Shown piece by piece: positions 21,304 through 33,969 of a stretch of DNA of 64,000 bases; positions within the stretch are counted from its first letter, which is position 1, and every line of letters begins with the position of its first letter. A program made the position numbers and the translations under genes. The notes beneath the pieces are model-generated. The model ran no database searches. It had not been told where the DNA came from and saw only the letters and a list, made by a program, of their open reading frames with translations. Origin of the DNA: Hevea brasiliensis (taxonomy: Eukaryota > Streptophyta > Magnoliopsida > Malpighiales > Euphorbiaceae); contig NC_079496.1 in assembly GCF_030052815.1 (NCBI RefSeq), positions 77,861,652-77,925,651 on the forward strand. Direction: 5' to 3'.

Positions 21304-23293
21304 GTGTGAGAAGGAATTGAAGTGAGTAAGGAGGTTGGAGTTAAAATTAGGTGTGCTGCCCTTGGTGACCTGCAGGACAATGTGTGAGTCCAGTAGGTTT
21401 GGGTAGCTATAAATAGAGTTGTAGAGGTCTAATTGGTGCAAAGCCAATTGGATATGAAACTAGACACATAATGGCACCACTTTGGTGAAGAAACCCTGCC
21501 CAGAAAACCATACAAAGTTAACCTGAAAATTGCCCTAATCCGGGTGACTTGCATTCTGCCTGGGCAAAATGACTAAATGAATAGTGTCTATTCATTTGTC
21601 TATTCATTTGGTCATAACTCAGTGTAGAAAGGTCCAATTGACTAAAAATTTTACTAGCAGAACGTTGAGACATGGAGCTATAACTTTCATGAAGAAACCA
21701 AACCCAAATTTTGATCATAACATGTTCAAAAACTAACCTGTACTCAGTGTACAAAACCTGCAGAATTGGTTCTGCCCATAAAATCTGGAAAATTTACAAT
21801 CCGGTCATTTATGGTGTTTAGGCCATAACTTGAGCTGCAAAACTCCAAATGGAGTGATTCAAAAAATGAAATGTAACTAAACACAATAAGAAACAACTTT
21901 CATGAAGACAACTTTGCCAAATTCTTACTGTACAAATGACCAATGGAACAGTAAACATAGTACTTGAAATCTGAAAATTGTGAATAACTAACACTAAGCT
22001 TAAAAATGGCATTGGCAACCAATGCCAATAACTTTAGAATGCAAAATGTCGTATGTTGGGAGTATTAGAACCAATGTACCTATTGTCTATGTAAAAGTAA
22101 AATTTTCAATTGACTAATGAAATGAATAGTAACACCTAAACTTAAATTTCAAGAATTATAAAAATTTAAAAGTGTAACATGCCCTAGTACACCTAGCAAG
22201 ATTGGTTTCGATAGGTTGGCATGCCAATAGGGTTCAATTAGCAGTACTGCACATGGCATTATGCCATTTTGTGATTTCATGGTTTTTAGCCATTCTAACA
22301 TTGTGTTGATACTTGGCCTTGTGCCTAATGTTATTACAGCTTATTAGTTGTTCTGTTGCACATCAGGAGATACATATGTGACCGATGGTGTGATGGCTCG
22401 AGGTACTTGATGCCCAGTACTAGTTTACCCGTTTATCCTATCCAGCCATCCAGTATAGGTTACTTGGGCAACCAAAAATGAAAGTGAATAAATTTAATGA
22501 AATAATGAATATAACAAGTACAAAATAAATAAGATTATCAATAATGATCGAAAATTTGTGTGCATAAAACATCAATACATTCACTGTATATTTATTTTCT
22601 GTTATTTCCTTTTATTCTATTATTGGAACTACTAAGCATTATTACTTAGCGCGCTGCATTTTTGCCACGCGTAGGTTCTGGAGAGACCAATAGAGAGCCC
22701 AGTAAACCACAGACTGGGTGAGACCATCTGCAGCTCTGCATAGTGTCCGTGTCACCTCACCGTCTTCAGTGCATTGGTAGGACACTAAGTTTTATTTTGG
22801 TATTATGTAATCAAACTTTTATTTTCTTATGTATAATTGAGACTTATGTAATGTATTTTGATATTAATGTAAATAGTGAAAATTGTGTTTATGAATGGAA
22901 AATTGAGTATTTATTTATGATTTGTATATGAATATCATGAGGAATGCATGAATGAGAAATGGAATTGTTGTTGAAAAATATTGAGACTTTGTTGATGAAC
23001 TGAAGTTTGGGAATGATTGAAAATATATTAGAAGTGCTTTTCACAGGTTTTGAAGAACTATTTTCTCCGTTTTTAGCCGGTACTCTACCAGATTTTTTAT
23101 AAAATTTGCGGAACCTCAAATGAATTTATGTTTTAATAAATGACTAAAATGAATGATATTTCACAAATTGTACTTCATAACTATGAAAAAAATAAATAAG
23201 GAAAATAAAAATAATTGAAATAAAATAGGATGTTCCGGTACGTGGTGTGGAATATCTTATTCGGCTATTCTATGACGGGTAAGGGATGTCACA

Positions 23294-26200
23294 CATTAAA
23301 TATACTACAAGGGATTTTAAATCAATTTTCATGAAATTTAAATCATCGATTAAAATCTGATGTTATAAAAATTTTTTAAAATTTCGGCAAAGTGCCGGCT
23401 GTATTTTGAGAAAACAGTTCTTCAAACCTGAAAAGGAAAACACTCCCAATATGATTTCTCAAATACAACTCCTATAAACTTCATTTCATCTCACAATTCA
23501 ATCTCAAAAATCAAATCAATTCATTTTCAAATCAACCTCATCATAAAAGAAACATTTCATTGATTACAAGACTCAAAAATTAATATTACAAAACTATACT
23601 GGTAAATGAAATATCAAATTTACATTACAATGATTTTCACTTAATTAAATATGCCAAAATATTTTACAAGAGTTTTTATACAACTGCTCAAATAATTTAC
23701 ATACATATTATTACATGCATACATCAAACCTATGTACATAGGTATACCTATGATATACCTAGAGCTGATCTGAATGTGTCTTCAAGGAGCTGCTACAGAA
23801 ATTTTCACTCAGTTGCTCTATCCTTACTTTCACCTGCGATAGCATACAAAGCTATCGCTGAGTGGTGAACTCAGTGGTGCGCAACTATAACTTAAAATAT
23901 AGTACAATATACCTTAGCAAAATTACAGTAAATAATTTAGAAATCTGGATACTCATCAAATTTCAAAAATCAAAATATTCTTTGCCAATAATATAAATCA
24001 TTTGTATAAAATGACTTTGATCACGAAATTCAATTTATCAAATCACAACTAAACATTTAAGGTAATTCCAGCAATTTATGGAATTAAAGATTGATTTCAA
24101 TAAAATCAATTATGCGTAAATTCCAATTGAAATCGAAATTCTTTACTATTTAAAAATTCATTCTTTATCTCACTAACTATGTAAGACTAATCCGAAAGGG
24201 CCATCTTCGGGGTGATTCTAACTCCCTATGGTCGGGGAGGTCGAATCGGATTCTAACTCCCTATGGTCGGGGAGGTCGAATCATCGTGCACAGTACACAC
24301 CATAATAATGAAACTTTCAAAAGGGCCGTAACAAAAAAAAAACTTAGATCTAACCTCTAATAAGAGGAGAATCTAAGCATGTGCACGTACCATGGTAATC
24401 AAAACAAAGCTAACTCCATTGTCTCCTCAACAAATGGGAGAGACAGGTAATAACCTAGTTAAGCATCTATAGTGAGATATAAAATAATATCATTAATCTT
24501 TTTGTCCTTTTTGTACGCATAAATCATAATACAATTGAATTCAAAGTCAATTCCAATATCCAATAATTTTTATGCTTATCACATTTCAAAACATAAATTT
24601 GTATTTTTCCATGCAAATTGGCCATCACAATTCAAAACATATTCTACTAAAATTTTCCAAAACATAATTTATTCAATCCACAACAATGATTAATAATTGT
24701 TGAAATACCATTTCACAAAACTAAACTCATGCATACGATACCAATTTCAATAATCAGTGAAACAAATTCAATACTTGATAAACATAATACATAGGGAAAA
24801 TAATGTGATTTAATCATATGAAATTTTCAGAAAAAAAAGTCAATTAAAAACTAATTGTGCATAAACCTCTGATTAATCGCCTCTTAGCCTTGACTCAGTG
24901 GGTCTTTTCCCTCCCCAGTGTCTTTTCTAAGTGAAACACACAATTTAAAGTGTTTCAGTACTCATTTAAATTGTTTCAAATAATAAGGTTCAATAATTAA
25001 ATTTTATTAATACTATTCCTTTTAGTAGTTAACCTATAATGTTGACCTTTAATGCACACTAGGTGAATTAGTTTTAATGTCAGTAATATGTTCCATTTTT
25101 CATTTCTCACATGTTGATATATGTTGCCAATTTCATTTCAAAGCTTATTGCATTTTATTGCAATTATTCAGATTTCATGGCCAATGTTTGCTATCTATTA
25201 GACCAAGCTACAGTGTAAATTTAATAGATTTCTCTTCATTAAATTTTTTCTCAGTGTGTCTTCTTTAATTTCCTTTTTGAATCACTCCATTTGGAGTTGT
25301 ATAGCTCAAGTTATGGTCAATTAACCATAACTAGATCAAATCTAAATTTTAGTTTCCTTTTTAGGCATTTTCAGTTCTGACTTTACTAATTTATTTGGAC
25401 TTTTTTGTAATCACATTATGGTCTACCATTCAATTGTTGTTCTATGTCTTAGGGACAACTATAAATTTTGCTTACCATTTTTCAAGTCTTATAAAATTCT
25501 TTATAGACAAATTGTTAACTTAGACTCAAAGGTCCTATATTAGCATGGTCCTCAATTAGGTCAATGGCTTTGACCTTAAATTCTGACCATATACATTTAT
25601 AATTTGAGGAAGTTGTCTAAAACAAAGTTTTAGGTCTCTTTATTAGCTTTCCAAATTGGTATGGCTTATTTAAATTGGACACTTCTTGTGGGAGATATGC
25701 TTATCCGAATTTTTTGGATTTTATGGTTAAATGTGCCAATTCCAGATTTAGTGTGCCAAATTAATCAACTTAATTGACCTAGTTCCCTTGATTTCTGGGT
25801 TTTGGTCAAATTACCAATATTGTAGATCTATGTCTTATTGAAATTTTGAGACTAATTTCATGTAATTTGGAGTTCTAAGGACCAAGTTATGGTCATTTTA
25901 CTATTGCTGGTCAAGTTGCACTTACATTGCAAAGTTTAGGTTATTTTTAGGTCAAAGTTAATTAGGCTAGTTTTTGTAACCCAAATTTGGCGATCATTTT
26001 AACTTGGTAATTGGCATTTCTAGGCTTGGTGGTCTTCACCAAAGTTGTAGCCCTATGTCCAAGCTTTCCAATGGTATAAATTTCAGGTCATTTGGACCAG
26101 TTTTGAGTGAGTTATGACCAAAATACTAACTACTATTCATATGGTCAAAATATGAGCTCATATGTTAGGTAATTCCATATTTGGTCATTTTTTAAGATCA

Positions 26201-27419
26201 CTTCTAGGCAGAATTTGAGCAACACTTCTACATGAAAGTTGGCCTATTTTTTGTCTAGTTCCACCTCCAATTAGCCTCATACCAATTGGAGCCGCAACTT
26301 TACACTTAGAACCTAATTTATACACTGCCAACAATCACAACCTGCATAAGAGAATTTACACTCCCAATTTGACAATCCTCCTCCTCCCAATACTTCAATA
26401 TTCATTCTTGGTACTTCTATATTTATTCAACACAATTCCAGCAAAGTGAATTGGGCAGAATACTCAAATAATATAGGCTCCCATGGCTGCCTAAAAATAG
26501 GCAGTCCAATAACTCAATAATTCCATCAATTTTCATCACCAATCAACTCATCTCAAGCTAAACATAAACTTTACTTAAGAAAGGAAGTGAATTGGACACT
26601 TAACTCTTTTTGGAGCTTGTCAAACTTCTTCAAATCTCTCCCTTTTTGCTCCCAAAATACTGCCCAAGGTGTATAAACAACTTTTAATGAAGGAACCTTT
26701 AAGATTTCATGGCTTTATCTTGGTGGATGAGAGCATGAAGCTTTGGCCATCCATGGAGTTTCCCTTTGGAATTGAATTCTGCTTGAAGATGAAATGAAGA
26801 AGAAGAAGTTGCTGATGTGGGATATGTTGTCCACTTAATGAATATACAAATCCATAGTGCGCCACTAAGGTGGATTAAATGTTTAATAATCCAAATTTTC
26901 CCTTAATTGTAATTATGCCCCAAATTCCTCACTATTTACATTTTATGTCAAATTTTCTATTTTCATGACATTTTCAAAATTTAATACTACTAATTTTTCA
27001 TGGAAATTTAGGTCAAAAGTCAACTCTAGGTATTAATTGACCAAAATGCCTCTCTTCGGGTTGTATTTCGGATTTTTTGGTACTACCGATTAATTCTTTA
27101 ACCCGCTGATTTCTTTAATTTTCGTTTTTCTTTGTACTAATTAATTAAATTTTCTTTGACATTTTCTAAGTCAATTATACCTCAATAGATGTTTATTTAA
27201 GTCTTAAAAATATTTGTTAGGGTTCCCCGCGGTCCAATTTTCATTTCGTCTCTTTTATTTTTTCCTTAATTTTTATGATATTTTCTTTTAATTTATTTCA
27301 TCATTTTATGCCTGTTTATTATCACTAAAGTGTAGTTCCAGACATCCTGACTTGTCCGGACTGACATTAGGTCACCGGAGTAATTGAATGTACGGACTAC
27401 GTAAAGTGAGGGCGTTACA
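23294..27419 (-). repeat. B-type LTR copy G, interrupted by copy A
   Basis: The sequence is colinear with copy B's LTR from its position 10304 onward (ATTAAATATACTACAAGGG) to the terminal GGCGTTACA at 27419. It includes the paired 35-bp duplication (24214-24283) and the hairpin GCGATAGC/GCTATCGC near 23838. The first roughly 90 bp are absent because copy A lies there. It is more diverged from B than B's LTRs are from each other, so it is an older copy. About 4.1 kb, no gene seen. Confidence 0.82.
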
Positions 27420-27907
27420 ATCATTCACTTCAATTCCTCATTATACTTAGCCAAATGGTCACTAATTGACCATTAGAACTTCCATTTACCATCAATATGG
27501 TATGATTCTAAACTCATTCCTTAATTAAAATAATTTAATAATTAACACACTTCTAATTCAATATAGAGCTTCTAGCCCATAATATCACATTTCTAGAAAA
27601 AAATCTAGCTCTTTAACATCTATGATAGACTAAAATCTCAAAGCTCTATTTATCAACAAGTTCCAACTAATTTTTTACTTATGTCCTAGAAGTTACTATT
27701 CACTTGACTATTTCCATTCAAATGTTGACTTTTTGATTTATAATAAATTTGTGGAGCCTAAGTTCACCAAGATACTACATTTTGCATTTTATTTTTGTTG
27801 GCATTAATTGCCAAACTCAATTCATAGCTTCTTAAGTTTTATTTCAAATTTTTAGAATTTGAGGTCCATATTCACAGTTCCATTGGACCTTGCTACAGTA
27901 AAAACTT
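27420..27907 (-). repeat. Rearranged C/E-type LTR remnant (part of E')
   Basis: 27420-27500 matches the 1278-1350 part of copy E (CACTTCAATTCCTCATTATAC). 27690-27907 matches 505-700 of copy E (GTTGACTTTTT and CCAAGATACYAYATTTTGCA). These parts lie in an order not found in an intact LTR, so a deletion or two overlapping insertions lie between them. Element F interrupts at 27907 and the LTR resumes at 37592. Confidence 0.65.
27903..27907. other. Target-site duplication of F, left (AACTT)
   Basis: AACTT at 27903-27907 repeats exactly at 37587-37591, outside F's two LTRs. Confidence 0.92.
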
Positions 27908-30900
27908 TGTGACACCCCTATGTTTGGTAGTGCGTTCTACTGTTCCGATGACCAATGTCTGTCCGGACAGCTAGGATGCCTAGAACTACATTTAAATGTT
28001 AGTGAGAAGACATAAAATAATGAAATACAAGAAAGGAAAATACAAGAAAAACAAAGAAAAATTAATAGCAAGGAAATGTAACCAAGTTAAACGAGCCGAA
28101 AACCGTAGCGATGGGTGATCGCAACGGGAAGTTGCGGCGTGGACTGTTGACTAGCCCTGGACTGCGGGGAACCCTGGAAAATATTTTTAGGACTTAAATA
28201 AACATCTATTGAAGTAGAAAATGACATTGGAAATGTGAAAGAAAAATTAATTAATTAGTACAAAAAAAAAAAACGAGAAATCGAGAAACCGACAAAAATC
28301 GGTGTTACCAAAAAATCAGAAATACAACCCGAATAGGGGCATTTTGCTAAATTGACACCCCGAGTTGTCTTTTAACCTAAATTTCCATTAAAAATAAATG
28401 ACATTAAACTTTGAAAATGTCATAAAAAAAAGTAAATTGTGGTACATAATTTAAATAGTAAATGAAATGAGGAAAATGTGGGAATTTAGAAACTTTGGAA
28501 TAAATAACAAATATATTACATTAGTGCTACACTAAAATTATATTTGGGACACCTAAAGATTGAAGTGGGACAGGTGTAGGATCATTTACCTTCTTCTTCC
28601 TCACAAATTCACTTTGGCCGAATTCCTTCTCCCATGAAATCCTCCATTGCTTTCCACTATTAAGCTTAAGTCCACCATTGATTTAGCAATCTTTTTCACT
28701 AGGTTCCTTCACTAAACCTTACCTACACACCTTGGGCAGCAATAAGGGAGCAAGAAAGATAAGTTTTGGTGAGTTTTAAAGAAGCTTCAAAAGAGGTAAA
28801 TGGTTATTTTCAATTCTTGTTTCATTAAAAGTGTAACTAAGGTTGTGGGTAGTTGATTTATGGAAGAATTTTTGAGGTTTGATGAATTGTTGGCGATGGA
28901 GCATTTCGGCAGCCATGGAACTTCACCATGTTCAACTTATCTTTGCATGTAAATGGTTGTTTGAGATGTTAAATTAAGTGTTTAAATGTATTGGAGTTGG
29001 TTTTCATGTATAAAGTTTGATTTATAAGCTTGAAAAGTGAAAATGAACGTTGACGTGTATGTGTAATTTTTGGGCAGCCTCAAAATGAAAATTAGTAATG
29101 TTCAAATTCATGAAATGTTGTTGAAGTGTTGTACAAAAAAATGGCAGCCTATGTGTATGGAATAGTAGTGATAGGTATGTAGTTTGATGATGGAAGTATG
29201 TGTGATAATTAGAAGTATTTATGTGTATATATTGTTGGGATTGAACTTTGTGAATTGTGACTGCATTTGGTGTATTTTGAAGTGGTTATATTCTGTCCAA
29301 GTTGACCTATAATGTAGAGAATTGAATGGTTTTGGTTAGTGCCAAATGCATAATGGTATGGAGAAGTGAAGATGTAATTGGTAAACATGTGTTTGGTTTG
29401 GTGTTTAAAAAGCATGTAGAGGGTAGTGTGCAAATGGACCTATAACCCTAAGTGTGCGGCTCCATGGTATAAGGCCAATTGGAGGTGAAACTAGGCACAA
29501 AATGTGCCAACTTTCATGAAGAAAGCCTACCTAAATTCTATCCAGAAAGTGACTTGAGAAATGACCAAATCCGGATTAGTGACTTGAAAGCCTGAAAATT
29601 GACCATTTGGGCAGCGGTTAGTGTTTTGACCATAACTCATTCCAAATAGGTCCAAATGACCTGAAAGTTTTACCATGAATATGTTAGACATAGATCTACA
29701 ATTCTTATGAGGACACCAAAGCCCAGAAATGGCCAGAACCAAGTCAAATAGCTTGCACAAGTTCGGGTACCAAAACTGCCAGAACTAAATGTGACATAAA
29801 ATTGACCAAATTTTGTACTAAAGGTGCAATCTGTCCAGCTTTAGTAAATTGACCATATCTTGGTCTATACAACTCAGAATGACCTGAAATTTTGCTCCGA
29901 TTGCAATAAGACATAGAGCTACAATTTTGCTTCTTCGACCAGAAGCTAAAAACCAAGAAAAATAGGACTTTAAGCTAGACCAATCTAGCACATAAAAATT
30001 GAGAACTTGACATTTACATACAATGATGCTTGAAATAATTTGGCAATGAATGCCAACTTGTAAAAGTGGTAAATTACACTATATTGGTAGCATATTGAAA
30101 TGCAAAATGTGACATATTGGTAACATTAAACCTATTTCACATAGAGTGCATCAAGGTCAATATTATAGGTTGACTAAGAAAAACAATAGAAATAAATAAA
30201 TTAATTATTAAACCTTATGATTAGAAACAATTTAACTGGGTACTGAAACACGTTAAATTGTGTGTTTCTGTTGAAAAGAATATTGAAGAGCATAAGGAGC
30301 ATTGAGTTAAGGCCAAAAGGTGACTCATCCGAGGTCTGTGCATAATACTTTTTATATTCACTGCTTTCACTAGAAAATTTATTTGGAGAAATGAGTTATG
30401 AATAGTTTTTTATTGTTTTGGCTTTGGGAATATTATTTGGAAATTATTGTGTTGCCTACTTTGCAAATGGAAATTTTGAGATAAAATGTGATTTGTGGTT
30501 TGTATGAAATATTTAAATATTGTGATTTGGAATTATTTTGATTCACACTTGGGATGATAATTATTATGTTCCTACTCTATTTATGGGGTGAGTATGACTA
30601 TATTCCTCCCTCTTTGACTTGCCAATCTGAGGTGAGTATGGATGAGCACTCATTATTTAGCTAGCTACCTTCCTCATTGATTTCGATTATTGGGGTGAGT
30701 ATGTCTTGTCGTGGTTTACAACACAGCATATTTGGAAAAGTTTGTGTCATGACCTAAGTTGTGTTATTGATTGGCAACACTGTGTTATTCAATTGTTTGA
30801 TCAAATTTATATTATATGAGCATTTAAAAATTATGACATGAAATTGTGAATCATTTGAATTGTGAATTGTCAATAAAAGTTTTATATACCACATTTTAAA

Positions 30901-31533
30901 TTGTTATTGTGCACCACTGAGTAAATTTTACTAAGCGATAGCTTTTTCATTACTGTCGCAGGTAGACAAACAGACAGAGCAGCAGAGTAGGCTGCTTGTG
31001 CTATATTTTGGGATTTCACCGGGTATATATATACCATATTCTATAATTTTTGTTGTAATGTATGTACACTGTATGTATATATTGTACTTGGTCTTGAGCA
31101 GTTGTAAACTAAAATTGTAAATTATTTTGGCTTGTAAAAATAATGTGACATGTTTCCTTTATCTCAGTTTTTGGAAACACTGGAAAATTGATTGTTAAAC
31201 TGAGTTGATAATGTTGAGAAATTTATTGTGTTAAACAAATTATTGGAAGTGCTTTTTACAGGTTTTTGAAGAATTGTTTTATTCAAAATACAGATGGCAC
31301 TCTGTCAAAATTTTTACAGAAACTATTGACACTCAGATTTGTTATTTTGTTTCACTTCAGTTAAAAACTTTTTTATATACCTGTCAAAAGTGCTCACCAC
31401 TATAAAAAGAAATAAGAAAAGGTTTTAAAATCTCTTGTATTGTATTTAATGAGTTATCAGTAGGTGAAGTTTGGTAATTCATTAGGTATACTATGGGATC
31501 ATATTATGCCTTACGGAGGGGTGGGGTGTGACA
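27908..31533 (+). repeat. 5' LTR of F
   Basis: 3,626 bp from TGTGACACCCC to GGGTGTGACA. A segment near 30590-30700 repeats GTGAGTATG-type words with CCTCCCT between them. The block GTGCACCACTGAG followed by AAGCGATAGC lies near 30910-30950. No gene. Confidence 0.92.
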
Positions 31534-31541
31534 TGTTTTAG

Positions 31542-31553
31542 TGTTATCAGAGC
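31542..31553 (+). other. Primer binding site of F
   Basis: TGTTATCAGAGC, one base from the initiator-Met complement, 8 nt after the LTR. Confidence 0.88.
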
Positions 31554-31722
31554 TAGTTTTTAAATTATGTTTTGACCTGTAATGTGAATATTCTTTCTTC
31601 ATAGAACAACTGCTCAATGTCATGGTTTGATACATACAGTACATTACATTATAAATATGCATTAACGGGAGGAAATCTCCTTATGTTATTTGTTCAGAAG
31701 GTATAATACCCTCTAATTGACT

Positions 31723-33008
31723 ATGGAAGAAGGGGATTGTTCAGTCAATCAATCAGTAGAGGCTGAGGTACAAGAGGAAGTCCCAGCCCTTCAAAATGTG
31801 AGTGGATCAGCTGCACCAACCCCCTTAATACCACACTTCCCTACTCAATTTGCTCAGCAAATGGGTACGATGTTCCAACAGAGGACTAGTAACATGCCCA
31901 CTCAAGCCCCACTGTAGACACCAGTAGTACAACCACAGCCTTTAGCTAGGCAGTACAATAAGTTGATTAAATATGGGGCTACTGAGTTCAAGGGGACAGT
32001 GGATCCGCTAGAGGCAGAACAATGGTTGGAAAGGATGGAAAGAGTTTTTAGGAAGCTGTACTACACCGATGAGTTGAAGTTTGAGTACTCATTCTCACTT
32101 CTACAGGGGGATGCATATGACTGGTGGAAAACCATTCCCTATAGTTTGGTAGAACTTCCGGGGCTGACATGGGATGACTTTCTAAGAGAATTCAAACAAA
32201 AATATGTCCCAGATGCCTATGTGGACCAGAAGCTACAGGAGTTCTTAAGCCTGAAACAAAGGAACATAATAGTGGTAGAATATGAGAGAAACTTCTCTCG
32301 ATTGAGTCATTATGCAGGAAGCCTGCTTACCACTCTTAGAGACAGATGTAAACATTTTGAGGCCGGGTTAAGGCCTAGTCTAAGAATGCAAGTTGCAGGG
32401 TTCCGACACCAGAGTTTCTCAGAGCTAATATCGCAAGCCCTGGAACTGAAAAGAGTTAAGAATGAAGAAACAGTTAAAAAGGGTACAAAAGAAAAAGAGA
32501 GAATTAGAAAGACTACTGATCAAGTTCCTGATAGTGGGTTAAGAAAAAGAAAGCACATTAGAGGATCTAGCTCACGCGAATCAGGTAGAGATAGATTTTC
32601 TGGATAGAAACCACCCCGATAGAATCAGCAAACTCAATAGAAACCCAAAAATGCATTGTCAAATCGACTTTGCGAAACTTGTGGTAAACCACATAGTGTA
32701 GTATATTATAGAGCTATAGGAGCATGTTTTAATTGTGGAGAGACTAGTCATTTTGCTAAGGATTGTATAAATCCATGCCGTTCTGGATCATTTATTACAC
32801 CAGAGGGATCAACCCAAGTTTTTACCCCAAAGAGTTCACCATCAGTTAGTAGAGGAAGAGGTAGAGGTAGGGGTAGTACACCTAGAAGTTAGAGTACTGT
32901 GAATCAACCAAAACAAGGTGATGCTTCAATTAGAATATACACTATATAGTAGAGGGAAGAGGCTAAAACTTCTGACATTTTTGCTGGCACTTTTTCAATT
33001 TTTAACTA
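31723..33008 (+). pseudogene. F gag, one frame broken only by stop codons
   Basis: The frame opens at ATG 31723 (MEEGDCSVNQSVEAEV). A Gln-rich lead is followed by the capsid-type domain (FKGTVDPLEAEQWLERMERVF, legible in two parts; YSFSLLQGDAYDWW; FKQKYVPDAY; LSLKQRNIIVVEYERNFSRL). A zinc knuckle follows, CFNCGETSHFAKDC (C-x2-C-x4-H-x4-C), then an Arg-Gly tail. No frameshift is needed from 31723 to about 33005. The frame is closed by TAG at 31915, 32605, 32620, 32638 and 32890, then two adjacent TAG near 32946, and a final TAA before the AT repeat. All TAG fit CAG (Gln) changed by C-to-T. Gag would form the particle. Confidence 0.9.

Positions 33009-33010
<2 letters not shown>

Positions 33011-33082
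<72 letters not shown>
33011..33082. repeat. (AT)36 microsatellite
   Basis: Seventy-two uninterrupted bases of AT dinucleotide lie between the gag tail and the protease stub of F. A slippage-prone tract of this length varies between individuals. Confidence 0.98.
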
Positions 33083-33086
<4 letters not shown>

Positions 33087-33154
33087 TGACTCGGGATCTA
33101 CATACTTTTATGTTAGTGCCAGCATTGTTTGCCTTCCTGTTGTCCCTCGTATAA
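33082..33154 (+). pseudogene. F protease stub
   Basis: LFDSGSTYFYVSASIVCLPV is legible, with the aspartic protease motif DSG, as in gag-protease junctions of Ty3 elements. The rest of protease is not recognisable after about 33150. It is a relic, not a working enzyme. Confidence 0.7.
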
Positions 33155-33953
33155 AAAAAAATTATCAGTTACCTAAAAGTAAGTTACAGTAATGGAATTG
33201 CTCTGGATGAGGGCAAAGATGTTACAGTTAGTAATTGTCAATGGATATTGTAATCAGAATAAGTTTCGAATATTAGTGAATTCGAGAAGGATAAAATATA
33301 GAAAAGTTTGATCCATTAGAATGTATCGTAGTAACTATGCAATGTTCTTGATGTTTGTACTGTAAGTTGCAGATTACAGTATTGACTTGAGATTATTGTG
33401 TAGAGCTATGTACTACTCGATAGTACACCAAGATGAGAATAGTTGCCAACGGCATCTGTTTTGGTATAGTTATGCTAGGACATAATTTTATTGTTGGAAA
33501 TGAGTTTGAAAATCCTACTTATGGATTTAAAACTCAAAAGTTAGAATATCGAAAGGTTATAGTTTAGTACAAAAGGAAGTAGGTTATAGAATATTATTAG
33601 ATAAAAAGAGTTGTGGAAGTAAAAATTTGAACAGTTGGTTCAGATATAACAAAGAAATGTTACAAATATGAGTAAGATTGTTGACTAGAATGGTCAGAGG
33701 ACTAATGATTAGATAAATAATTTTAACATAACCTCAATGGTCATTCAATGAGAAAACATGAACCGAAATATTAGACAGAATAATAGTAAAAGAAGATTGG
33801 TGTTATACAAACAAATTAAATGTTGTATTAGATTGTTAAAAGTCTTATACAAATTCAAAGAAAAGAAGATTATACGATCATATAGAAAGGAGAAAATAAA
33901 CGTATGACTATTGTAAGACGGCTATTGGGTAAAATTTTGCGGATGAAATTATT
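33155..33953 (+). other. Non-coding interior of F, with block shared with B
   Basis: There is no open frame of note. 33172-33415 matches 8850-9095 (reverse) of copy B over about 245 bp. The remainder, to the polypurine tract, is AT-rich and purine-rich on this strand. It fills the place of RT and integrase. Confidence 0.7.
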
Positions 33954-33969
33954 TTAAGGGGGGGAGAAT
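33954..33969 (+). other. Polypurine tract of F
   Basis: AAGGGGGGGAGAAT type tract directly before the LTR start TGTAACACCCC. Confidence 0.9.

Larger units (their letters stand above)
2510..23293 (+). mobile_element. Ty3 chromovirus copy A (Tekay-like), 5' part missing, triply interrupted
   Basis: Element A consists of plus-strand pol (2510-3248 and 14234-15234), a polypurine tract and a 3' LTR (15302-16517 plus 21304-23293). It is interrupted by copy B (3249-14233) and, in its LTR, by copia copy D. Its gag, protease, RT and 5' LTR are not in the window, because copy E cuts it at 2510. Its right end TGTCACA at 23287-23293 abuts a B-type LTR (copy G) that lacks its first roughly 90 bp, so A probably inserted into G. 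The clade (chromovirus, Tekay/Del) is inferred from the long LTR, the integrase type and the chromodomain remnant. Confidence 0.8.
15302..23293 (+). repeat. 3' LTR of copy A, split by copia copy D
   Basis: The LTR starts TGTAACACTCTCCC and ends GGGATGTCACA. Without copy D it is about 3.2 kb, similar to the LTRs of C (3.1 kb) and I (3.2 kb), with which it is colinear. A run of 17 A lies at 15953-15969. The part right of D (21304-23293) carries the same ACTCCAAATGGAGTG and AAGCATTATTACTTAGCGCG blocks as C. No gene is seen. Confidence 0.88.

Noticed and set aside
21408..21415. TATAAATA in the 3' LTR of copy A as a promoter
   Set aside because: Other LTRs have CTATAACTTGAG at this place, so it is probably a mutated form of the recurring module rather than a conserved core promoter.
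22192..22210. Loose similarity of the LTR interiors to coding sequence around recurrent ATGGCC/ATGGCA words
   Set aside because: No frame stays open and the words belong to the recurring LTR module.
32918..33154. Open frame with a long (IY)n stretch
   Set aside because: It is the translation of the (AT)36 microsatellite plus an out-of-frame reading of the protease stub.
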